Of a DNA stretch of 64,000 nt, positions 33,327 to 43,646 are shown in pieces. The stretch covers positions 4,092,001 through 4,156,000 of the forward strand of contig NZ_FNRT01000002.1 in assembly GCF_900105585.1 (NCBI RefSeq), given 5' to 3'. The position numbers were made by a program, and so were the translations under genes. The notes beneath the pieces are model-generated. The model was not told the DNA's origin. It was given only the letters and a program-made list of their open reading frames with translations, and searched no databases. Every line of letters starts with the position of its first letter. Position 1 is the first letter of the stretch. This stretch comes from Nocardioides exalbidus (lineage in GTDB: Bacteria > Actinomycetota > Actinomycetes > Propionibacteriales > Nocardioidaceae).

Positions 33327-34120
33327 GTCGGCAGCGTAGTGGCGCGCGCCTCGCGCACGAGCGGGGTGTCCGGGAGCGCCGGCGTGGCCCAGTGGGCCGG
33401 CGGCTGCCAGCGGGTCCACTCCTCGTGGAGCGGCCAGTCGCGACCCTCGACCAGCTCGGCGCGTGCCCACTCCCCCATCGCCCGGATCTCGTCGCCCTGG
33501 ACCGACGTCAGGCGTCCCACGTCTACGGCCGCCTGGAGCTCGTCGGCATCCTTGAGCCACGCCTCGCCGGAGGGCTCGATCCAGAGGTCGAGCACCAGGT
33601 CGCGGGTGTTGGTCTCGTCACCGTGCCTGCGGTGCGGGAGCTCGAGGTTCACGTAGTGCCCGGCCAGCGAGCCGTCGTCCTCCCGGAACACCCAGACCGA
33701 CCACGGCCGGCCCGTCGGCGCGATCCGGACCACGCCGCCTCCGAACCACGTGCCGATCGTCGCGACGCGCTTCCCGGTGAACCGCTCGGCCAGCGGCAGT
33801 TCCCGCAGCGCACGTCCGTCGTCGGGTGCGGAGGCGAGGATCGCGGTGTCGGCGGCCAGCCACGCCACGAGCCCGCGCTCGTCGTCCCGGACCACCCGCA
33901 TCGGGTCGCACCGGCGCCCGTAACGCCACTGCACGACGTCGCCCTCGGCGAGGAACGGGGCCGCGCCGGCGGCCGACCACGGGCCGTCGCCCTCCGCCTG
34001 CCGGAGCGACGCCAGGGCGGCCAGGTCGACCTCGCGCGGATGCGCCGACCCGACGAGCCGGGTCATGGTGCCTCCGGAGCCGGAGACCCGGACGTCGGGA
34101 TCGGACGAGGAGTCGGTCAC
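33323..34120 (-). CDS. DUF402-domain protein inserted in the aro operon
   Basis: A 265-residue protein whose C-terminal part carries a DUF402-like fold (VWVFREDDGSLAGHYVNLELPHRR, TRDLVLDLWIEPSGEAWLKDADELQAAV, GRDWPLHEEWTRW). DUF402 proteins include nucleotide phosphatases such as Ntdp; phosphohydrolase activity is possible but unproven. The N-terminal part is not recognised. GTG 34120 overlaps the aroB stop and has TAGCCT 7 nt upstream; an internal ATG would remove 18 residues. In other actinobacteria aroQ often follows aroB directly, so this gene is an insertion into the cluster. Confidence 0.82.
   Translation of the reverse strand: MTDSSSDPDVRVSGSGGTMTRLVGSAHPREVDLAALASLRQAEGDGPWSAAGAAPFLAEGDVVQWRYGRRCDPMRVVRDDERGLVAWLAADTAILASAPDDGRALRELPLAERFTGKRVATIGTWFGGGVVRIAPTGRPWSVWVFREDDGSLAGHYVNLELPHRRHGDETNTRDLVLDLWIEPSGEAWLKDADELQAAVDVGRLTSVQGDEIRAMGEWARAELVEGRDWPLHEEWTRWQPPAHWATPALPDTPLVREARATTLPT
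33327..33338 (-). promoter_or_regulatory. internal -10 box of aroQ
   Basis: Minus-strand TACGCT at 33333-33338, 6 nt to ATG 33326, inside the DUF402 gene. Confidence 0.55.
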
Positions 34121-35211
34121 CCGTCGGAGGCTAGCGCGGCGTAGGCCGCGCGCAGGTCCTCCTCGCTCGGCCCGGCGAGGATGCGCGGGCTGGCGAGCTC
34201 GTCGAGCACGACGAACCGCAGCTGCGAGCCGCGGGCCTTCTTGTCGATCCTCATCGCCTCGTGCAGGGCCTCGAAGGGGGCGTCGTACGACGTCGGCAGC
34301 CCGACGCGGGAGAACGCGGCGCGGTGCCGCTCCACCACCGCCGGGTCGAGCGAGCCCGCGCGCGCGGCCAGCTCGGCGACGTACACGCACCCGATGGCGA
34401 CGGCCTCGCCGTGGCGGACGGAGTAGTCGCTGGTGCGCTCGATCGCGTGGGCGAGCGTGTGGCCGTAGTTGAGCACCTCGCGGCCGGGGTGGCCGTCCGT
34501 GCCGCCGGTCTCCCTGAGGTCGTCGACCACCACGTCGACCTTGACGCGGATGGCGCGCTCGACGAGCTCGCGCAGCTCCGGCGAGTCGACGGTCAGCGCC
34601 GCGGGATCGGTGCGCTCGACGAGGTCGAGGATCGCCGGGTCGGCGATGAAGCCGCACTTGACGACCTCCCCGAGCCCGGCGACGAGCTCCTCGCGCGGGA
34701 GCGTGGCGAGCAGCGAGAGGTCGCACAGCACGCCAGCGGGCTCGTGGAAGGAGCCGACGAGGTTCTTGCCGGCGCCGGTGTTGATGCCGGTCTTGCCGCC
34801 GACGGCGGCGTCGACCATGGCGAGGACGGTCGTGGGGACGTGGGCGACGCGTACGCCACGGAGCCAGGTCGCGGCCACGAAGCCGCCGAGGTCGGTGCTC
34901 GCGCCGCCTCCGATCGTCACGACCGCGTCCGAACGGGTGAAGCCGGCCTCGCCGAGCGCCTCCCAGCAGTCGGCCGCGACGGGTGCGGTCTTCGCGCGCT
35001 CACCCTCGGGGAGCCCGAGGGCCAGGACGTCGTAGTGCTCGACGAGGGTGTCCACGATCGGGTCGGCCAGCGCCCCGAGCGTGCCGGCGTAGAGCACCGC
35101 GACGCGCTCGACGGAGTCGCCGAGCACCTCCGGCAGTCGTGCTGCCAGGCCGTGGCCGACGACGACGTCGTAGGGCGAGGCGCCGCCGACGTGGATGACG
35201 GTGTCGTTCAT
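34117..35211 (-). CDS. aroB: 3-dehydroquinate synthase
   Basis: A 364-residue NAD- and metal-dependent enzyme making 3-dehydroquinate from DAHP, the second step of the shikimate pathway. The NAD-binding region is VVTIGGGASTDLGGFVAATWLRG, the catalytic core VPTTVLAMVDAAVGGKTGINTGAGKNLVGSF, and the metal ligands lie in AGLGEVVKCGFI, LNYGHTLAHAIE and RHGEAVAIG. ATG overlaps the aroK stop (ATGA). Confidence 0.97.
   Translation of the reverse strand: MNDTVIHVGGASPYDVVVGHGLAARLPEVLGDSVERVAVLYAGTLGALADPIVDTLVEHYDVLALGLPEGERAKTAPVAADCWEALGEAGFTRSDAVVTIGGGASTDLGGFVAATWLRGVRVAHVPTTVLAMVDAAVGGKTGINTGAGKNLVGSFHEPAGVLCDLSLLATLPREELVAGLGEVVKCGFIADPAILDLVERTDPAALTVDSPELRELVERAIRVKVDVVVDDLRETGGTDGHPGREVLNYGHTLAHAIERTSDYSVRHGEAVAIGCVYVAELAARAGSLDPAVVERHRAAFSRVGLPTSYDAPFEALHEAMRIDKKARGSQLRFVVLDELASPRILAGPSEEDLRAAYAALASDG
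34121..34133 (-). promoter_or_regulatory. -10 box of DUF402 gene
   Basis: Minus-strand TAGCCT at 34128-34133, 7 nt to GTG 34120, inside the 3' end of aroB. Confidence 0.5.
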
Positions 35212-35717
35212 GCGACGAGCTCCCGGATCGATCCCGCGACCTCGTCGGGCGTGCGGCCGTCGGTCTCGACGACGTGGGTGGCGACCGACTCGTAGATCGG
35301 CGAGCGCTCGTCGAGCAGCGCCTTGATCCGGGCGCGGACGTTGCCGAGCAGGAGCGGGCGACCGGTGCCGAGGCCGACCCGCTTCACGGCGTCGGTGAGC
35401 CCGACCCGCAGGAACACCACGGTGACGTCGGCGAGCAGCTCGCGGGTCTCGGGCCGGAGCACCGCGCCCCCGCCCAGGGCGAGGACGCCGTCGTGCTCGG
35501 CGAGGGCCGCCGCGACGGCCGCGGCCTCGAGGTCGCGGAAGACGTCCTCCCCCGACTCGACGAAGATGTCGGAGATCTCGCGCCCGGTGCCGGCGACGAT
35601 GTCGTGGTCGGTGTCGCGCACCGCGACACCCCACGACCCGGCGAGGATCTCGGCGACGGTCGTCTTGCCGGCACCCATCGGGCCGACCAGCACCACGCGC
35701 GGAGCCACGGCGGTCAC
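35208..35717 (-). CDS. aroK: shikimate kinase
   Basis: A 169-residue P-loop kinase phosphorylating shikimate at O3. Walker A is GPMGAGKTT (12-20); shikimate-binding residues are in RDTDHDI and GREISDIFVESGEDVFRDLE; GGGAVLRP and the lid arginines of GTGRPLL follow. GTG 35717 overlaps the aroC stop; the 3' end overlaps aroB. Confidence 0.96.
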   Translation of the reverse strand: MTAVAPRVVLVGPMGAGKTTVAEILAGSWGVAVRDTDHDIVAGTGREISDIFVESGEDVFRDLEAAAVAAALAEHDGVLALGGGAVLRPETRELLADVTVVFLRVGLTDAVKRVGLGTGRPLLLGNVRARIKALLDERSPIYESVATHVVETDGRTPDEVAGSIRELVA

Positions 35718-36892
35718 CGGAAGCGCAGGGTGTCGAGGTAGGACTGCGCGTTGCGGCGCGTCTCCTGCACCGAGTCGCCGCCGAACTTCTCCACGACGGC
35801 GTCGGCCAGCACGAGCGCGACCATCGCCTCGGCGACGATGCCGGCGGCCGGGACCGCGCAGACGTCGGAGCGCTGGTGGTGCGCCACGGTCGCCTCGCCG
35901 GTCGAGACGTCGACGGTGCGCAGCGCCTTGGGCACGGTGGCGATCGGCTTCATGGCCGCACGGACCCGGAGGACCTCGCCGGTCGACATGCCGCCCTCGG
36001 TGCCACCGGAGCGACCGGACGTGCGGCGCAGGCCTTCGTCGGTCGACACGATCTCGTCGTGTGCGAGCGAGCCGGGCGTGTCGGCGAGCTCGAAGCCGTC
36101 GCCGACCTCGACACCCTTGATCGCCTGGATGCCCATCAGCGCCTCCGCGAGCTTCGCGTCGAGGCGCCGGTCCCAGTGGACGTGCGAGCCGAGGCCCGGC
36201 GGCAGGCCGTGGACGACCACCTCGACGACACCGCCGAGCGTGTCGCCGTCCTTGTGGGCCTGGTCGATGCGGGTGACCATCGCGGCGCTGGCCTCGGGGT
36301 CGAGGCAGCGCACCTCGTCGGCGTCGAGCCGTGCCACGTCGTCCGGGCCGGGTACGACGCCCGCGGGCGCCTTGACGCCGCCGAGCGAGACGACGTGCGA
36401 CACGATGCGCGCGCCGACGGCCTGCTCGAGGAAGTTGGACGCGACGCGGCCGAGGGCCACGCGCGCGGCGGTCTCACGGGCCGAGGCCCGCTCGAGGATC
36501 GGGCGCGCCTCGTCGAAGTCGTACTTCTGCATGCCCACGAGATCGGCGTGGCCGGGCCGGGGCCGGGTCAGCTTGGCGTTGCGGGCCAGCGCCTCGAGCT
36601 CCACGGGGTCGACCGGGTCGGCCGACATCACCTTCTCCCACTTGGGCCACTCGGTGTTGCCGACCTCGATGGCGACCGGGCCGCCCTGGGTCTCACCGTG
36701 GCGGACGCCGCCGAGCACCCGGACCTGGTCCTGCTCGAACTTCATCCGCGCGCCACGGCCGTAGCCGAGCCGACGCCGGGCGAGCGAGTCGGCGAGGTGG
36801 TCGGTGGTGACGCGGACGTGGGCGGGCAGCCCCTCGAGGATCGCGACCAGCGAGGGACCGTGGGACTCGCCTGCAGTGAGCCATCGGAGCAT
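35714..36892 (-). CDS. aroC: chorismate synthase
   Basis: A 392-residue FMN-dependent enzyme converting EPSP to chorismate, the last shikimate step. Signatures are GESHGPSLVAILEGLP at the start, RRRLGYGRGARM, RPGHADLVGMQKYDF, and RASARETAARVALG, with the late RRTSGRSGGTEGGMSTGEVLRVRAAMKPIATV. It leads the aroC-aroK-aroB chain of overlapping genes and lies 12 nt downstream of the prepilin peptidase gene. Confidence 0.97.
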   Translation of the reverse strand: MLRWLTAGESHGPSLVAILEGLPAHVRVTTDHLADSLARRRLGYGRGARMKFEQDQVRVLGGVRHGETQGGPVAIEVGNTEWPKWEKVMSADPVDPVELEALARNAKLTRPRPGHADLVGMQKYDFDEARPILERASARETAARVALGRVASNFLEQAVGARIVSHVVSLGGVKAPAGVVPGPDDVARLDADEVRCLDPEASAAMVTRIDQAHKDGDTLGGVVEVVVHGLPPGLGSHVHWDRRLDAKLAEALMGIQAIKGVEVGDGFELADTPGSLAHDEIVSTDEGLRRTSGRSGGTEGGMSTGEVLRVRAAMKPIATVPKALRTVDVSTGEATVAHHQRSDVCAVPAAGIVAEAMVALVLADAVVEKFGGDSVQETRRNAQSYLDTLRFR

Positions 36893-36904
36893 GGCTGAAG
36901 TCTC

Positions 36905-37633
36905 TCAGCCCCCGAGGGAGCCCGTGAGCGCAGTCCCCCAGACGAGACCCGCGAGGGCGCCCACGAGCATGAACGGCCCGAACGGGTAGGCCTTCTTCAG
37001 CACCGTGCGGTCGCGCCGCGCGACGGCCAGGCCGACCATCACGACGGAGAACGCGACGAAACCGACCCAGAGGCCCAGGACGACCGCCTCCCACCCGAAC
37101 CAGCCGAGCACCAGGCCGACCGGCGCCGCGAGGCGCACGTCGCCGAAGCCCATGCCGGCCGAGCGGAGGAACCACAGGACCCAGAAGAACGACCGCGCGA
37201 GCAGCATCGTGACCAGTGCCCGGATGACCGCGTCGCGCTCGCCCGTCGCGAGCCCGACCACCACGACGAGGACGATCGCAGCCAGCGTCGCGGGTACGAC
37301 GACGACCTTGGGCAGCAGGCGCGTGTGCCAGTCGACCACCGCGAGGGCGACGGCCACGGGCGTGAGGGGGACGAGCCAGAGCAGCGGCCAGTCGAGGCCG
37401 ATGCTCCAGCCGAGCAGCCCACCGGCCGCTGCGGCGACCGCCGCGCTGCGCCACCGGAGACCGGGGCGCGCGGCCAGCTCGACGTAGGGCACCTTCTCCG
37501 GCTCGCCCTCGACCCGCTTGTCCTCGGCGACCGGGTCCGGCTCCGGGAGCCGCCCGACGAGCAGCGGGACCAGCAGCCCGCCCAGCCCGGCGAGGACCGC
37601 ACCCAGCACGATCGCCAGGCCGGCGTCGCTCAT
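36905..37633 (-). CDS. A24-family prepilin peptidase (minimal form)
   Basis: A 242-residue membrane aspartyl protease of the type IV prepilin peptidase family with about seven helices. The two catalytic aspartates are D112 in VVDWHTRLLPKV and the GxGD motif in GMGFGDVRLAA. The N-terminal cytoplasmic domain with paired cysteines and methylase activity is absent, as in many actinobacterial members. Substrates would be Tad/Flp or type II-like pilins encoded elsewhere. Its position between aroE and aroC is conserved in mycobacteria. ATG overlaps the aroE stop. Confidence 0.9.
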   Translation of the reverse strand: MSDAGLAIVLGAVLAGLGGLLVPLLVGRLPEPDPVAEDKRVEGEPEKVPYVELAARPGLRWRSAAVAAAAGGLLGWSIGLDWPLLWLVPLTPVAVALAVVDWHTRLLPKVVVVPATLAAIVLVVVVGLATGERDAVIRALVTMLLARSFFWVLWFLRSAGMGFGDVRLAAPVGLVLGWFGWEAVVLGLWVGFVAFSVVMVGLAVARRDRTVLKKAYPFGPFMLVGALAGLVWGTALTGSLGG

Positions 37634-38457
37634 GCCGGCCCCGGCGCGGCCAGCGCGCGGCGCCCGGCCTCGCGCATCTCCTCGAGCGGCGCCTGGACGC
37701 CGGTGAAGAGGCTGAACTGGAGCGCGGCCTGGTGCACGAGGAGGTCGAGACCGCTGACCAGCACCTGCTCCCCGGTCACCGACGCCGCCAGCGGCGTGGG
37801 CCACGGGTCGTAGAGCGCCTCGAAGACGACCGGCACGCCGCGGCACGCGTCGACGAGGTCGGGCATCTGGGCAGCCGCGGGGATCGTCGACACCACGACG
37901 TCGGCACGGACCGGCTCTCCGTCGAGCGTGGTCACGCGGACGTCGACGCCCGCCGCGTGCGTGCGGAGCACCTCGACCGTCCCGGCCGCGCGGGACGCCT
38001 CGCGCACCCGTACCTCGATCGAGGTCACCCCGAGGTCGGCCAGCGCCAGCCCGACGGAGCCCGCGGTCGCACCGCCGCCCAGGATCGCGGCCGACGACAG
38101 CGGCATCGTCGTACGCTCCCGGATCGCGGCGGCCGCGCCGGGCAGGTCGGTGTTGTCGCCGACCCGCTCCCCCGCCTCCTCCAGCAGCAGCGTGTTGACG
38201 GCACCGGCGAGCCGCGCGCGGTCGGTGAGCCGGTCGACGAGCGGCAGGACCTCACGCTTGAGCGGCATCGTCAGCGACAGGCCCCGCCAGGTGTCGTCGA
38301 GGCCGCCGAGGAACTCCTCCAGCCCGCCCGACGGCACCCGGTGGGCGTCGTAGGCCCAGTCGAGCCCGAGCGCGGCGTAGCCGGCGCGGTGCAGGACCGG
38401 GGACAGCGAGTGCGCGATGGGGTCGCCGAGCACCCCACAGCGCCGCGCGCTGCTCAC
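37630..38457 (-). CDS. aroE: shikimate dehydrogenase
   Basis: A 275-residue NADP-dependent enzyme reducing 3-dehydroshikimate to shikimate. The substrate site is LGDPIAHSLSPVLHRAGYAAL (11-31) and LSLTMPLKREVLP with the catalytic lysine; NTDLPGA carries the catalytic aspartate; AAILGGGATAGSVGLALADLG is the dinucleotide fold. GTG 38457 begins 10 nt after the mltG stop. Confidence 0.94.
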   Translation of the reverse strand: MSSARRCGVLGDPIAHSLSPVLHRAGYAALGLDWAYDAHRVPSGGLEEFLGGLDDTWRGLSLTMPLKREVLPLVDRLTDRARLAGAVNTLLLEEAGERVGDNTDLPGAAAAIRERTTMPLSSAAILGGGATAGSVGLALADLGVTSIEVRVREASRAAGTVEVLRTHAAGVDVRVTTLDGEPVRADVVVSTIPAAAQMPDLVDACRGVPVVFEALYDPWPTPLAASVTGEQVLVSGLDLLVHQAALQFSLFTGVQAPLEEMREAGRRALAAPGPA

Positions 38458-38467
38458 CTCAGTCGGC

Positions 38468-39652
38468 TCAGCATCGGTCGGACGTCTCGCAATAGGCCTT
38501 GTACTCGTCGCGGCCCTCGAGGAATCCGTCGTAGGTCTCGTAGAACTTGGTCTCGCCGGTGGAGAGGTCGACGGTGACGTAGTAGTACCAGCCGCCCTCC
38601 GCCGGGTTGGCCGCAGCGGCGATCGCGTCGTCGCCGGCCGCCTCGATGGGGGTCGGGGGCAGCCCGGCGTTGATCCTGGTGTTGTAGGGCGTGTCCTCGG
38701 CCAGCTGGTCGGGCGTGAGCTCCGTCGAGCCCGGGGAGAGGCCCAGGCCGTAGGCGATCGCCGCGTCGATGCCGAGCGTGCCGTTGGTGCCGCCCTTGTC
38801 CCCCGGGCCGTCGAGCCGGTTGTAGATCACCCGGGAGATCTTCGGCATGTCGCTGCCCCGGCCCTCGGCCTGGATGAGCGAGGCGATGATCATCAGCTCG
38901 CCCGGCGTGTGGCCGAGCGCGGCGGCCTTCTCCTCGAGCCCGGCGGCGTCGGCCGCCTGCTGCCAGCGGGTCACCATCGCCTTGAGGATCGCGACCGGCT
39001 TCATGCCCGGCTTGATCTCGTAGGTGGCCGGGAAGAGGTAGCCCTCGGCGTTGCCTCCTGCGTAGTCGGGCAGCCCCAGCTTGGCGGGCTGGTCGAGCGC
39101 CTTGTCGAACTGCGCCTCGGAGAACTTCGTGTTCTTCGCGAGCGTCGACACGATCTCGGTGAGCCGCAGGCCCTCCGGGATGGTGACGGTGGGGAAGGTG
39201 ATGAGGTTGTCCGGGTCGATGAGGACGTCGAGGGCGTCGGCGGCCTTCATCTCCTTCTGGAGCTCGTAGTCGCCGACCTGGATACCGCTCGAGTCGGGCT
39301 CGCCGTTGGCGGCGTCGATGAAGGCCTGCACGGACTTGGTGATGCCCTGGTCCTTCAGGTTGCGGCCCATCTGGGCGATCGTGTCGCCCTCGTTGACGGC
39401 GAACTCGACCTTGCCCGTGCCGGGCCCGGGATAGTCCTCGGGGCCCTGGAACTGGTCGGCCAGGACGGAGACACCCTTGGTCAGGGCGAAGTAGAAGCCG
39501 CCGGCCAGGACGGCGAGCGCGACGATGACGGCGAGGCACCCCTTGCCGCCGCGGCCCTTGCGCCGCTTGCCGCCGGGGACGTACTCGTAGTCCCGCTCCG
39601 ACTCGACCTCGTCGGGTCCCACCTCGTCGGGGTGGGCCTCGTGCTCACTCAT
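38468..39652 (-). CDS. mltG: endolytic transglycosylase MltG
   Basis: A 394-residue membrane-bound YceG-like enzyme that cuts nascent peptidoglycan strands and sets glycan length. There is a charged cytoplasmic tail of about 38 residues, one membrane helix (CLAVIVALAVLAGGFYFAL), a LysM-like region (EFAVNEGDTIAQMGRNL) and the catalytic domain with the glutamate in IIASLIQAEGRG, followed by VIYNRLD and YNTRINAGLPPTPI. Its start overlaps the ruvX 3' end by 8 nt. Confidence 0.95.
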   Translation of the reverse strand: MSEHEAHPDEVGPDEVESERDYEYVPGGKRRKGRGGKGCLAVIVALAVLAGGFYFALTKGVSVLADQFQGPEDYPGPGTGKVEFAVNEGDTIAQMGRNLKDQGITKSVQAFIDAANGEPDSSGIQVGDYELQKEMKAADALDVLIDPDNLITFPTVTIPEGLRLTEIVSTLAKNTKFSEAQFDKALDQPAKLGLPDYAGGNAEGYLFPATYEIKPGMKPVAILKAMVTRWQQAADAAGLEEKAAALGHTPGELMIIASLIQAEGRGSDMPKISRVIYNRLDGPGDKGGTNGTLGIDAAIAYGLGLSPGSTELTPDQLAEDTPYNTRINAGLPPTPIEAAGDDAIAAAANPAEGGWYYYVTVDLSTGETKFYETYDGFLEGRDEYKAYCETSDRC

Positions 39653-40112
39653 CTGTCTCCGTCACCTCGACGATCTCCCCCGGTGCCTGTCCGCTGAACC
39701 GCTCCGTGTCGAGGGCAGTCTGCAGGATCAGCACCGCGGCTGCCTGGTCGACCACGGCGCGTCGCCTCTGTCCGTGCCGGCCCTGCTCGCGCAGGATCGA
39801 CTCGGCCGAGACCGTGGTCAGTCGTTCATCACACATCCTGACGGGTGTGGGGGCAACTCGGCGCGCGAGCCGGACCGCGAGGTCGCGCGCCTTCTCCGCC
39901 GCCGGGCCCTCGGTCCCGTTGAGGGACTTCGGCAGGCCGACCACGACCTCGACCGCCTCGAGCTCGGTCACGAGCTGCGCGAGGCGGCGTACGTCTCCCT
40001 TGCCGCGCCGCACCGTCTCGACGGGCGTGGCGAGGAAGCCGGACGGGTCGCTGCTCGCGACACCGATCCGGGCATCACCCGGGTCGATGCCGAGCCGCAC
40101 GCCGGACCGCAT
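39645..40112 (-). CDS. ruvX: Holliday-junction resolvase-like RuvX (YqgF)
   Basis: A 155-residue RNase H-fold nuclease of the YqgF family, required for 16S rRNA 5'-end processing and/or junction resolution. Motifs are the first acidic residue in LGIDPGDARIGVASSD, VVVGLPKSLNGTEG, MCDERLTTVSAE and the last aspartate in VVDQAAAVLIL. ATG 40112 is used; a GTG one codon earlier is equally possible. It follows alaS by 10 nt. Confidence 0.94.
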   Translation of the reverse strand: MRSGVRLGIDPGDARIGVASSDPSGFLATPVETVRRGKGDVRRLAQLVTELEAVEVVVGLPKSLNGTEGPAAEKARDLAVRLARRVAPTPVRMCDERLTTVSAESILREQGRHGQRRRAVVDQAAAVLILQTALDTERFSGQAPGEIVEVTETDE

Positions 40113-40122
40113 CACGTCCCGC

Positions 40123-42824
<2,702 letters not shown>

Positions 42825-42825
<1 letters not shown>

Positions 42826-43100
42826 CAGTGCTGGTCCTTCTGGGGATCGGTGGAGCTGGTCAGTTGGGGACGTCCGTCCCTGGTCACATGGGGCCGCAGG
42901 CCCAGCTGTTCGCGCAACTCGGTTTCGCGCTCGGTGCGGCCCTGGTGGACCTCCTCGGCGAAGAGCCGGGCGCCGGCCTGCCACCCGCGGAGGCGGTCCC
43001 GCATGCCGTCGGCGGTGAGGGACTCGGCGGCACGGCGGGCGCGGGCGGCGGCGTAGACCCCGACCCCCGCCCCGGCGACGAACCAGAGTGGTCGACCCAT
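42825..43100 (-). CDS. small actinobacterial membrane protein (DUF6167-like)
   Basis: A 91-residue protein starting MGRPLWFVAGAGVGVYAAARARRAAESLTADGMRDRL, one N-terminal helix followed by a charged helical tail rich in Glu and Arg. Proteins of this form typically sit directly upstream of alaS in actinobacteria; the function is unknown. It overlaps alaS (TGATG) and the gene before it (ATGA), so all three are one operon. Confidence 0.82.
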
Positions 43101-43621
43101 CAGGCGACGTCCTCCGCGGGCTTGGTGGTGACGGTGCGTCCGGCGTCGCGCTCGCGGGCGCGGAACTCGCGCAGCGCCTGCTTCATCTCGGCGCGGCGCT
43201 CGCGCCCGGCCTGCCTGCTCTCCTGGCGCACCTGGAACCGGATGCGGTTGCGGCTCTCGGGCGACAGCGCGCGCCGCACGCCGTGGGTCCACGACGCCGC
43301 CTTGACCACGGTCTCGCGGGCCACGATGTCGGCGAACAGGCGGCCGTCGATCGGTCGCGCGACGGGGTCGGGCACGCGGTCGGTGTCGTCGTCGACGCCG
43401 ATCCCCGTGATGACGTAGGTCGTCGCAGCGGCGTCCGGGGCCGGCGTGGGCGGCACCGCGGCGGGCGACTCGAGGACGGCGATCCGGTCGGCGAGTTCGG
43501 CGAGGGACGACTCGGCGTGGCGCGCGCGACGGCGTGCGAGCAGGGCCAGCACGAGCGCGGCGAGGGCCACCAGGCCGGCCGCGACCAGGCCCACCTGCAC
43601 CCACTCCTGCTGCGTCGTCAC
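43100..43621 (-). CDS. hypothetical membrane-anchored protein upstream of alaS
   Basis: A 173-residue protein with one N-terminal helix (VGLVAAGLVALAALVLALLA), a short coiled stretch (ARHAESSLAELADRIAVLES), a Pro/Ala linker and a basic C-terminal part (RNRIRFQVRQESRQAGRERRAEMKQALREFRARERD). It occupies the place of the DUF948-type gene found before alaS in related genomes, but I see only partial similarity. Function unknown. GTG 43621. Confidence 0.72.
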   Translation of the reverse strand: MTTQQEWVQVGLVAAGLVALAALVLALLARRRARHAESSLAELADRIAVLESPAAVPPTPAPDAAATTYVITGIGVDDDTDRVPDPVARPIDGRLFADIVARETVVKAASWTHGVRRALSPESRNRIRFQVRQESRQAGRERRAEMKQALREFRARERDAGRTVTTKPAEDVA

Positions 43622-43646
43622 CGGGACACCCTATAAGCCGCCCGGG

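Noticed and set aside
42826..43646. A T-box or tRNA gene near alaS, aspS or hisS.
   Set aside because: No T-box core and no cloverleaf could be drawn in any gap near the three synthetase genes, and most of these gaps are a few nucleotides or overlaps.
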